In this document: in pieces, positions 6,989-14,498 of the stretch | Layout: each line of letters begins with the position of its first letter | Position numbering within the stretch: position 1 is the stretch's first letter | From: Mycetocola sp. | Lineage (GTDB): Bacteria; Actinomycetota; Actinomycetes; Actinomycetales; Microbacteriaceae | NCBI RefSeq assembly: GCF_025464835.1 | Contig: NZ_JAODMP010000018.1 | Span: 1 to 36,498, forward strand | Reading direction: 5' to 3' | Length of the DNA stretch: 36,498 nt | Notes under the pieces: model-generated | Told to the model about the DNA's origin: nothing | Databases searched by the model: none | What the model saw: only the letters and a program-made list of their open reading frames with translations | Translations under genes and position numbers: made by a program

Positions 6989-8707
6989 TTGACGTCAGTT
7001 AACAAGCATCACGCAACAAAGATCGAGGCGTCAGCAGACGCATTCCGTCGCGACGACCCGATCACCGCTTCGATGCCGATCATCAGTGACGTCCCCGAAC
7101 TCGTCCTCCTCTCGAGCGGCACCCGCGCGAACCGCTTCTCCCGTGACGACGTGGTGCTCCGCAAAGGCGAGTACACACTGATCAACGGTCACCTCACCCC
7201 GCGCGAGTCGATGATCACCGACCTGCTCTCTCTGCGCGGTGTGCTCGAACGGCACGAAATCCCGTATCTGCTGGTCCGCGGTGGCTCAGACAACCTCGTT
7301 CTCGCCGTCGACCGCAAGTGCCGCAAGCAACTGACCGCTGCCTTCGGCGACGCGTACGCCAACGAGCCGTTCTACGCCAAGCAGCTTGACCCCGCCGCCA
7401 TCCGCTCCGGCAAGCGCTCGAAGAAAGCGGATGCCCCATCGGCGCTTCTCGCGGACGGCGCGTTGATGACGTTCCGCAAGGCATCCGTCTTCCGTCTCTA
7501 CCGCCCACGCATCGAACCGATCGGCCGGCTGCGGTACGGACCGGAGACTGCCGTGCAGCTCGAACTGTGGCGGTTCGATGAGGACGAGATCGTCGCGCCT
7601 GTCGAGAATGCGCTCATGCGCCGCAATTTGCCGCGCTCCGAAGCCCTCGAGGACACTGTGGAGATGTTCGGTCAGACCTGGCCGACGCTTCAGAACATGT
7701 TCGCCGAACTCGCGAGCGACGTCAGCTTCGACATCGACATGGTGTTCTCCTGGGTCGACGGCTCCAGCGCCGAGTTCCAGCGCGCTCGCGCCAAGCGCAT
7801 GCAGAGCTACGTCGTCGGCGACGGCGATGATTCAGAGGCGCGGTTCCGCCAGATCAATGAACTGAAGTACGCCCTTCGCAGCGTGTACATGTTCGCCCCC
7901 TGGGTGCGCCGCATTTTCATCGTGACCGATTCGCCCAGACCGGAGTGGCTCGCCGAGCATCCCGCCGTCACCCTTGTTCGCAGCGAGGACCACTTCGCCG
8001 ACACGAGCGTGCTTCCGATCCACAATTCGCACGCCGTCGAAGCGCAGTTGCACCACATCGACGGCCTAGCCGAGCACTTCCTCTACTCGAACGACGACAT
8101 GTTCTTCGGCCGGCCGATCAAACCCGAGGTCTTCTTCTCGCCGGGTGGGATCACCAAGTTCGTCGAGGCATCCACCCGGATCGGCCTCGGCGAGAGCGAC
8201 CCGTCGCGAAGCGGGTACGAGAACGCCGCGCGGGTGAACCGCCGGCTGCTTCGCGAGCGCTTCGGCAAGGTCACCACCCGGCACCTCGAGCACTCCGCTG
8301 CGCCGATCCGCAAGAGCGTGCTCCACGAAATGGAGCGCGAGTTCCCCGAGGACTTCGCCCGTACGGCGGCCAGCCGGTTCCGCTCGGCGACCGACATCTC
8401 GGTGACGAACTCGCTGTACCACTACTACGCGCTGATGACCGGGCGGGCCGTCGTGCAGACGAACGCACGCGTCAAGTACATCGAGACGACCCTCAAGTCT
8501 GCGATCCCGTCGATGGAACGGCTCCTCAAACGCCGCGACCAGGACATGTTCTGCCTCAACGACGGCTCCAAGCCCGAGATCTCGGTGGAAGAGCGCACCC
8601 AGGCGGTCACCACGTTCCTTGAGCACTACTTCCCGTTCCCCGCGCCGTGGGAGACCGTGGTCGCGATGCACTCGACGGATGCCGCCCCAGCGACGGATGC
8701 CGGCTAA
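6989..8707 (+). CDS. Stealth family protein (hexose-phosphate transferase type)
   Basis: The 572-residue protein has all four Stealth regions: CR1 DIDMVFSWVDG from about residue 248; CR2 around residues 285-395, including RQINELKYALRSVYMFAPW and YSNDDMFFGRPI; CR3 around 431-480 (HLEHSAAPIRKSVLHEM, then NSLYHYYALMTGRAV); and CR4 DMFCLND near 518. The family includes the human GlcNAc-1-phosphotransferase and bacterial capsule phosphotransferases, which transfer sugar-1-phosphate units. The N-terminal 240 residues carry another domain commonly found before Stealth in actinobacteria. The start is TTG 6989, with GGAAGG upstream. No capsule or teichoic acid genes are adjacent, so it is an isolated member. 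Expected to act at the cytoplasmic face on surface glycopolymer. Confidence 0.9.
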   Translation: MTSVNKHHATKIEASADAFRRDDPITASMPIISDVPELVLLSSGTRANRFSRDDVVLRKGEYTLINGHLTPRESMITDLLSLRGVLERHEIPYLLVRGGSDNLVLAVDRKCRKQLTAAFGDAYANEPFYAKQLDPAAIRSGKRSKKADAPSALLADGALMTFRKASVFRLYRPRIEPIGRLRYGPETAVQLELWRFDEDEIVAPVENALMRRNLPRSEALEDTVEMFGQTWPTLQNMFAELASDVSFDIDMVFSWVDGSSAEFQRARAKRMQSYVVGDGDDSEARFRQINELKYALRSVYMFAPWVRRIFIVTDSPRPEWLAEHPAVTLVRSEDHFADTSVLPIHNSHAVEAQLHHIDGLAEHFLYSNDDMFFGRPIKPEVFFSPGGITKFVEASTRIGLGESDPSRSGYENAARVNRRLLRERFGKVTTRHLEHSAAPIRKSVLHEMEREFPEDFARTAASRFRSATDISVTNSLYHYYALMTGRAVVQTNARVKYIETTLKSAIPSMERLLKRRDQDMFCLNDGSKPEISVEERTQAVTTFLEHYFPFPAPWETVVAMHSTDAAPATDAG

Positions 8708-8713
8708 CCCGGT

Positions 8714-8838
8714 GATCGAGTAGCGAAGCGTATCGAGATCCGTCACCGGATGACCGGATCTCGATACACAGCCTCGCTGCGCTCGGTCGCTACTCGTCCA
8801 GCGAAGAGGGCTCGGTCGCTACTCGATCAGCGAAGAGC
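8714..8838. repeat. REP-like intergenic palindrome and tandem repeat
   Basis: TATCGAGATCCG (8731-8742) is perfectly inverted at 8755-8766, and outer segments GAGTAGCGA and TCGCTACTC continue the inversion with a bulge. It is followed by two 28-base direct copies (8781-8808 and 8810-8837) differing at two positions. The element fills the whole gap between two convergent genes. It may act as a terminator or be a mobile REP-type repeat. Confidence 0.75.
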
Positions 8839-8840
8839 CG

Positions 8841-9800
8841 TCAGGTGAGAACCGGGATCGACTCGGTCGGCGGCGACTGTGACGTGACCATCGGGTCGAT
8901 GTCGAGCTGCACGAAGCCGCTGGCGTCGTCGAACCGCACGCCGAGGGCGCTGAGCCGGCGGGCGCTCTCGTCGGCGTCGATGTAGTCGAGCGTCGGGAAG
9001 CTGCCGAGCGGCACAACAGAGTGCAGCACCGTGTTCGGGTACACGTGCACGAGGTTGAAGGCGCGGGCCCCGTCACGGCCGCGTGTGCCGCCGACCGGAA
9101 CGGTGAGATCCTGCGTGTAGCAGGTGGCGGATGCCACGGACACCGGGATTCCAGCGAACGTCGCCGTCGATGAATAGTGCAGGTGACCGGCAAGGATGCT
9201 GCGCACATCAGTGCCCTCGAGCACCTCGGCGAGGTCCTTCTGGTCGCGAAGTTCCACGGTGGCGGCAAGGTCGAGCACACTCGGCACCGGCGGATGGTGC
9301 ATCGCGAGGATCGTGCCGTCCGGTGCAGGAACGGCAAGCTCTTCGGCAAGCCAGTCGAGCTGGTCGCCGGTGACCTCACCGTAGTGGTGACCGGGAACGG
9401 TGGTGTCGAGGGTGATGATCCGGAGTCCGTTGATCTCGTACACCCGGTCGACAGGGCGTTGGGTCGGCACTTCGTTGAAGAGCCCCGCCCTGAAGGCCTC
9501 GCGGTCGTCGTGGTTGCCCATCACCCAGATGACGCGGGCGCCGAGGCGCCGAGCGGCCGGGTCGACGATGCGGCGAAGGCGCTCGTACGCCTCGGGTTCA
9601 CCGCGGTCGGCGAGGTCTCCGGTGAAGACAATCGCTTCGGGGCGCCCCCCTGAAGCCTCAAGCTCGGTGAAAACCTGCCTGAGGTGCGTCTCGCTGTCCA
9701 CCTGGTCGTAGAGCTTGTTGCCCCCCGCCAGAAGGTGCGTGTCGCTGATGTGAAGTATGAAGTGATCCGGCCTCGGGTACTCAGCCGTTCGCGTGGTCAC
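8841..9800 (-). CDS. Metallophosphoesterase, CpdA-like 3',5'-cyclic nucleotide phosphodiesterase
   Basis: The 319-residue protein contains the complete class III phosphodiesterase metal site: HISDTH (Asp20, His22), TGDLAD (Asp62), GNHDD (Asn96, His97), MHHPP and GHLH. This matches CpdA and mycobacterial Rv0805, which hydrolyse cyclic nucleotides and other phosphodiesters using a two-metal centre. A C-terminal extension after the metal site (VYPNTVLHSVVPLG onward, about 80 residues) is typical of actinobacterial members. GTG 9800 is preferred, because GGACGG precedes it and homologues begin near TTRTAEYPRP; the open frame extends to TTG 9860 without a ribosome site. It is divergent from the FAD oxidoreductase gene. 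cAMP as substrate is inferred, not shown. Confidence 0.85.
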   Translation of the reverse strand: MTTRTAEYPRPDHFILHISDTHLLAGGNKLYDQVDSETHLRQVFTELEASGGRPEAIVFTGDLADRGEPEAYERLRRIVDPAARRLGARVIWVMGNHDDREAFRAGLFNEVPTQRPVDRVYEINGLRIITLDTTVPGHHYGEVTGDQLDWLAEELAVPAPDGTILAMHHPPVPSVLDLAATVELRDQKDLAEVLEGTDVRSILAGHLHYSSTATFAGIPVSVASATCYTQDLTVPVGGTRGRDGARAFNLVHVYPNTVLHSVVPLGSFPTLDYIDADESARRLSALGVRFDDASGFVQLDIDPMVTSQSPPTESIPVLT

Positions 9801-9995
9801 AATCCGTCCAATCGGGTTTGGCGGTGGTGTTTGCTGATCAACACCTATGTTCGTCAACAACGTATTCGATCAGACAATTCCGAACGATCCATGAACGGCA
9901 CGCGACGCGCCGGTTACTGGCGCCCCCGGTTCGGGGCTGCAGAACGCCGTCAAGGGGTCGCCCGGCGGATTGTGCCGGTGACATACTGGCGACCA

Positions 9996-11462
9996 ATGAC
10001 TTCGCCAGACGCAATCGTGATCGGATCAGGCCCCAACGGCCTGGCAGCCGCCGTCACCCTCGCTCGCGCGGGTGTCTCCGTCCACGTCTACGAGCGGGAA
10101 AACACCATCGGGGGCGGGTCGAGGACGTCGGAGGTGACGCTGCCGGGCTTCCATCACGACATCTGTTCCGCCGTCCACCCGATGGCATACGCATCCGCGT
10201 TCTTTCAGCAGTTCAGGCTCGCCGACCGTCTCGACTTCGTGACTCCTGAACTCTCCTACGGCCACCCACTCGACGGCGGTCGGGCCGGCCTGGCCTGGCG
10301 CTCGCTCGACCGCACCGCCGACGGCCTCGGCGCCGACGGGGCGGCCTGGCGGCGGCTGTTCGCCCCGTTGTCCGAGCACGCGGATGCTGTCTCGCAGTTC
10401 ACCGGCTCGTCGCTGTTTCGCGTGCCGAAGCATCCGATCACCCTCGCCCGATTCGGCCTGCGGGCCCTCGAGCAGGGCAGCCCGCTGTGGAACGCCCGTT
10501 GGCGTGAGGACGTCGCCCCCGCAATGCTGACCGGCGTGCTCGCGCACAGCATCCGCCCCCTGCCCGGTTTCGCACCGACGGCCGCCGGGCTCGTGCTCGC
10601 CAGTTACGCCCATGCCTCTGGCTGGCCCATCCCGGTAGGCGGAAGCCAGGGGATCGTCGATGTGATGGCGGCGGATGTCATCGCCCACGGCGGCGAAATC
10701 GTCACCGGCCACGAGGTGACCAGCCTCCGTGAGCTACCGCCGAGCCGGGCGGTGCTGTTCGACACGAGCGCCAGCGGCCTCGAACGGATCGCCGGGAACC
10801 GACTCCCGCCCGGTTACCGGCGCAGGCTCTCCCGGTTCAGCTACGGCAACGCCGTCGCCAAGGTCGACTTCGCCCTGTCCGGCCCGGTGCCGTGGACTCA
10901 TCCGGATCTCGCCCAGACCGGCACCCTGCACCTCGGCGGAACCCGGGCCGACATCGCCCGCGCCGAACGGGACGTCGCTCGCGGCAAGCATCCCGAGAAT
11001 CCGTACGTCCTCGTCTCGCAACCGTCCAACTTCGACCCGACTCGCGCCCCGGAGGGAAAACACACCCTGTGGGCGTACACCCACGTCCCCCGCGGGTCGA
11101 CCGTCGACCGGACAGAAGCCATCACCCGCCAGATCGAACGATTCGCTCCGGGGTTCCGGGACCTGATCCTCGCCTCAGCATCGAAGAGCGCAGCCGACTA
11201 CGAGCAGTACAACCCCAACTACATCGGCGGGGACATCTCCGCGGGCGACGTCGATCTCGTGCAACTCCTAGCGCGTCCGGTTCTCTCCGCGCAGCCGTGG
11301 CGTACTCCACTTGAGGGCGTCTACCTGTGCTCCTCGTCGACACCTCCCGGCCCCGGTGTGCACGGCCTGCCCGGCTGGAACGCCGCGCTTCTCGCTTTGC
11401 ACGACGTCTTCGGCATGACCACACCACCCTCACTCGCGCCCGACTCCCTTCCCGAACCGTAG
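9996..11462 (+). CDS. FAD-dependent NAD(P)/FAD oxidoreductase, phytoene desaturase-like
   Basis: The 488-residue protein opens with the dinucleotide motif AIVIGSGPNGLAAAVTLARA and the acidic strand end HVYERENTIGGG, which bind FAD. It ends with CSSSTPPGPGVHGLPGWNAA, a motif conserved in CrtI/PYROXD2-like oxidoreductases. Such enzymes desaturate or oxidise carotenoid- or lipid-like substrates, but no carotenoid genes are present, so the substrate is open. ATG 9996 fits the family start; an in-frame upstream extension to 9684 overlaps the opposite phosphoesterase gene and is discarded. An SRPBCC protein gene follows after seven bases, so the two form an operon and may act together. Confidence 0.87.
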   Translation: MTSPDAIVIGSGPNGLAAAVTLARAGVSVHVYERENTIGGGSRTSEVTLPGFHHDICSAVHPMAYASAFFQQFRLADRLDFVTPELSYGHPLDGGRAGLAWRSLDRTADGLGADGAAWRRLFAPLSEHADAVSQFTGSSLFRVPKHPITLARFGLRALEQGSPLWNARWREDVAPAMLTGVLAHSIRPLPGFAPTAAGLVLASYAHASGWPIPVGGSQGIVDVMAADVIAHGGEIVTGHEVTSLRELPPSRAVLFDTSASGLERIAGNRLPPGYRRRLSRFSYGNAVAKVDFALSGPVPWTHPDLAQTGTLHLGGTRADIARAERDVARGKHPENPYVLVSQPSNFDPTRAPEGKHTLWAYTHVPRGSTVDRTEAITRQIERFAPGFRDLILASASKSAADYEQYNPNYIGGDISAGDVDLVQLLARPVLSAQPWRTPLEGVYLCSSSTPPGPGVHGLPGWNAALLALHDVFGMTTPPSLAPDSLPEP

Positions 11463-11469
11463 GAGAACC

Positions 11470-11913
11470 ATGTCCGTCAACTACCGTTTCATCGAGGCCA
11501 CCCCTGATGAGGTGTTCGCTGTCCTCGCGAACGGCTGGTTATACCCAAGCTGGGTGGTCGGTGCCTCCCGGATGCGTGATGTGGACGATGCCTGGCCGGC
11601 GGAGGGTGCCCGGCTCTTCCACTCGTTCGGCGTCTGGCCGTTCCTTCTCAACGACTCGACCTCCGTCCTCGAGTGGGAGCCTCCCTCCCACATGAAGGTC
11701 AAGGCACGTGGTTGGCCGATCGGCGAGGCCCACGTGACTCTCGACGTGAAGGAGCGCAGGGGCGGATGCGTCGTCCGCATCCGTGAGGACGCCGTTCGCG
11801 GTCCCGGACGTTATATCCCCGGCCCGCTCCGCCAGCTCCTGCTCCACGCCCGCAACACGGAGACCCTCCAGCGGCTCGCCTTCCTCGCCGAAGGCGGAGC
11901 CACAGCGAACTGA
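11470..11913 (+). CDS. SRPBCC family protein (polyketide cyclase/START-like fold)
   Basis: The 147-residue protein fits the SRPBCC helix-grip fold, which encloses hydrophobic ligands: MSVNYRFIEATPDEVFAVLA at the start, GWLYPSWVVGASRMRDVDDA, and a long C-terminal helix RNTETLQRLAFLAE. AGGAGAACC directly precedes ATG 11470. It follows the FAD oxidoreductase by seven bases and is surely co-transcribed, suggesting a ligand-binding or lipid-binding partner for that enzyme. The ligand is not identifiable. The 160 bases downstream contain no gene; they hold a 14-base repeat, TGACGCTCAACAGG / TGACGCTCACCAGG, at 11919 and 11949. Confidence 0.82.
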   Translation: MSVNYRFIEATPDEVFAVLANGWLYPSWVVGASRMRDVDDAWPAEGARLFHSFGVWPFLLNDSTSVLEWEPPSHMKVKARGWPIGEAHVTLDVKERRGGCVVRIREDAVRGPGRYIPGPLRQLLLHARNTETLQRLAFLAEGGATAN

Positions 11914-12073
11914 GCCGATGACGCTCAACAGGGCCGGCTGAGGCTCGTTGACGCTCACCAGGAGCGAATGCGCCTTCTCGGGGCCGGCATCCTGTGACAT
12001 GTACGTCGCGGAGCCGCGAGGTTCGGTGCTCGGAGCAGTGGCGCGATCGCCGATCAACGGACAGAATTGACGC

Positions 12074-13588
12074 ATGAGCACCGCGGCTCCTCCAGCCCTC
12101 GGCGGCCGGGACGGGAGCCCGGTCACCTCGATCGGTGTCGACATCGGCACGAACACGAAAGTGGTTCTTCTCGAGGTCGCGGATCGCTCCGGAGTTGCCC
12201 GTGAACGCGGCGTCCGATCCTTCCGCACCCCGGACCTGCCCGGTGAACTCGGCGGCGCTGTTCTCTCCGCGATCCGCCGATTGACGTCGACGCAACATCG
12301 GCGCCCGGTCGCCGTCGGGATCGCCTCGATGGAGGAGAGCGGGATCATCCTCGACAAGCTGGGACGGCCCGTCGGCCCGATCGTGCGCTGGACGTCGGCG
12401 GGGACCTCCGCCCTGTTCGACGAACTCGGCTCTGCAAGGCGGGAGGCACTCGCTCTCGCAACCGGAGTGCCTGCGCTGCCGGAAGCCCCGCTCGCGGCCT
12501 GGCACCAACTCCAGGCCGAGCAACCCGATCGCTGGCAGAGGCTCGCCCGCTGGGCGGGCATGGCCGATTTCATCGGCGTGATGCTCACCCGGGAACTCGC
12601 CACCGACCATACGCTCGCCGGCCGGACGATGGCGTACCGACTCCCTCCACCGGGCAGCCCCGTGAGCACGAGCTTCGACGACGACCTGCTGAGCCTCGTC
12701 GGCATGTCGATCGACCAGATGCCGCGGATCTTGGCGCCGGGGGAGCCCGTCGGCATCCTCGTGCCCGGCGCCGCGGAGGCCGCGGGTCTCTCGCCGGACA
12801 CGCCCGTTTTCATCGCCGGTCACGATCACGCGGTTGCCGCGTGGGCGGCCGGCGTGCGAAACGACGGGCAGGCGGCCGACTCGCTCGGCACAACGGAGGC
12901 GCTTCTCCGGGTCGCCGGAGAACCCGTCGATCGCGGAGCCGCACTGGCCGCCGGAATGAGCGTCACCCGCACGGTAGCCGGGAATCGTGAATGCCTTCTC
13001 GCGGGAGCGAGCGGCGGAATGATGGTCGCCCGGTGGATCGCCTCCCATCCCGAGAAGGATGCCGACGTGCTGTTCCGCGCTCTCGAACTCGAAGGCCCCG
13101 GCGACGCGTTCGTGCTGCCGTATCCGGGCGGACGCCAGTGCCCGCAGCCAGACCCGGCCCCTCGCGACGAGCTCGTTGGGAGAACCGAGACGACGACCGA
13201 CCACCTTCGCGCTGTTCTCCTCGGCCTGACTCTTCACCTGCGGTGGATGGGAGAGACCCAGAACCGGATCCTCGGCTCAGCACCGATCGGGCTGCGAATC
13301 GTCGGCGGTGCCGCCGCACACAACGCGGCCTGGAACCGACTGAAGTTCCGGCTTCTGCATGCTCCGCTGGCCGTGGTGGAGGCTCGCGAACCGGTCGCCT
13401 CAGGTGCCGCCCTGCGCGCCGCTGTGCTGTGCGGCGCAGCTTCCCCTGACGTTGCACTGCCATCTCTGTCGTTTCCGTCACACCCCCATCCACGGGCGGA
13501 CGAGCTTTTCGGGGCATTCGTCGAGGCAGCGACGTCCGTACCCCCGCCCCCATCGAAGGCAGGGAGCGATGACCCCGCCAACGCTTGA
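12074..13588 (+). CDS. FGGY-family carbohydrate kinase
   Basis: The 504-residue protein has the two ribonuclease H-like halves of FGGY kinases. The N-terminal phosphate loop is SIGVDIGTNTKVVLLEV from about residue 17; the second domain starts with PVFIAGHDHAVAAWAAGV near residue 245, followed by DSLGTTEALLRV, and GLRIVGGAAAHNAAW supplies the adenosine-binding region. The acceptor is a sugar or polyol, but the substrate cannot be read from sequence. The gene overlaps the following aldolase-like gene by 20 bases, and a sugar ABC transporter lies downstream, so it probably phosphorylates the imported sugar. ATG 12074 is chosen; the ribosome site is weak. Confidence 0.88.
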   Translation: MSTAAPPALGGRDGSPVTSIGVDIGTNTKVVLLEVADRSGVARERGVRSFRTPDLPGELGGAVLSAIRRLTSTQHRRPVAVGIASMEESGIILDKLGRPVGPIVRWTSAGTSALFDELGSARREALALATGVPALPEAPLAAWHQLQAEQPDRWQRLARWAGMADFIGVMLTRELATDHTLAGRTMAYRLPPPGSPVSTSFDDDLLSLVGMSIDQMPRILAPGEPVGILVPGAAEAAGLSPDTPVFIAGHDHAVAAWAAGVRNDGQAADSLGTTEALLRVAGEPVDRGAALAAGMSVTRTVAGNRECLLAGASGGMMVARWIASHPEKDADVLFRALELEGPGDAFVLPYPGGRQCPQPDPAPRDELVGRTETTTDHLRAVLLGLTLHLRWMGETQNRILGSAPIGLRIVGGAAAHNAAWNRLKFRLLHAPLAVVEAREPVASGAALRAAVLCGAASPDVALPSLSFPSHPHPRADELFGAFVEAATSVPPPPSKAGSDDPANA

Positions 13589-14234
13589 GAGCATCGCCCG
13601 CCCTTCCGGCGCTCTCGCGATGGTCGCGATGGATCCGCGCGAGAGCCTCCGAACCATGTTCGACGCCGCAGGCGCCGGGCGTCCGCCCGACCGGGCCCTC
13701 ATCGATTTCAAACGGAACGTCGCGGATGTTCTCGGCCCGCTGGCATCCGGATTCCTCCTCGACCGTGAGTACGGTTTCGACGAAATCCGTGCGCGACTCG
13801 CACCGACGGCCGGTCCCATCCTTGCCGCGGATGCGCTCACGCAGGATCACGGTGCACCGGTCGAGGAGACCGGGCTGGACCCCGTCGTGCTTGAGCCGGA
13901 CTTCGACCTTCGCGGAGTGGATGTATGCCCACCACACGATCACCGCCAGCCAGGTCGGCCACGATGTCCTCATCCGTGCCGCCCTCAGCAGCACCGCCTG
14001 AAACTTCACGAAACCCGGCTGCTGTGCACGCCAAACCGGGTCGAGCTCTCCGTCCTCGTCGAGGGAAGCGGTCGGATCGCCGAGTTCACCGCCTTCGGCA
14101 CGGAGGCCCCGGCGAGGATCCAGCCGACCAGAATTCATGCCGCTCTGGCCCAGGACGCGCACGGGTACCGTGCGACGCTTCATGGGATCACCTTTCCCAG
14201 CCGAGGCAGACCCACGGCTCCACGGTGCACGTGA
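13569..14234 (+). pseudogene. Truncated YihT/LacD-like class I aldolase
   Basis: The start ATG 13569 overlaps the kinase gene and is preceded by AGGGAG. Residues 1-115 align with the sulfofructose-phosphate / tagatose-bisphosphate aldolase family: LESIARPSGALAMVAMDPRE, SLRTMFDAAGA, DFKRNVADVLGPLASGFLLD and ILAADALTQDHGAPVEE. The family is about 290 residues and has its Schiff-base lysine near residue 190, which is absent here. After about 13915 codon bias collapses in this frame, while another frame (13914-14001, WMYAHHTITASQVGHDVLIR, then TGA) becomes GC3-rich. From about 14030 to 14160 the original frame is again GC3-rich (VELSVLVEGSGRIAEFTAFG). This looks like a deletion-scarred remnant that joins pieces of more than one gene. 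Confidence 0.7.
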
Positions 14235-14259
14235 GCCGCTTCTCCTCCCGGGAACGGGG

Positions 14260-14280
14260 TTGACATGGGAACGATTCCAG
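14260..14280 (+). promoter_or_regulatory. LacI-type operator A next to a TTGACA box
   Basis: TTGACA (14260-14265) is immediately followed by TGGGAACGATTCCA (14266-14279), which matches TGGNAACGATNCCA at every fixed position and contains the inverted repeat GGAA-CGA-TTCC. No convincing -10 follows. It lies 219 bases before the binding-protein gene and is likely bound by the local LacI regulator. Confidence 0.6.
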
Positions 14281-14374
14281 ACGGTAGCCGACAGCGACCG
14301 ACGGCGACCAGACCGCACCCACGTTCGCCCTGTAACGGTATGGCCACGGCCGGGCCAGCAGCCTTGGCAACCCC

Positions 14375-14425
14375 TTGTTTGCGGGTGGGTGCTGCACTAG
14401 CTTGCCCCGTGTGGAAAGGATTCCA
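14375..14425 (+). promoter_or_regulatory. Promoter and LacI-type operator B of the binding-protein gene
   Basis: TTGTTT (14375-14380), 17 bases, and TAGCTT (14398-14403) form a plausible promoter. TGGAAAGGATTCCA (14412-14425), with perfect arms TGGAA/TTCCA, covers the expected transcription start. This placement fits repression by the LacI regulator until the sugar is present. Confidence 0.65.
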
Positions 14426-14498
14426 GCTTCTATGGGGAGCCTCGTTCACATCGACCGGCGACGACGCCGAGCTTGATCTCTGATCGAAGGGAAAACAC

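Noticed and set aside
9684-9995. Longer N-terminus for the FAD oxidoreductase
   Set aside because: It would overlap the opposite phosphoesterase gene and precedes the conserved Rossmann start by 100 residues.
12963-14318. 451-codon minus-strand open frame over the kinase end and aldolase remnant
   Set aside because: Arg-rich antisense of the kinase. A short hydrophobic run in it (WLAVIVWWAY) is the complement of the GC3-biased + frame at 13914-14001.
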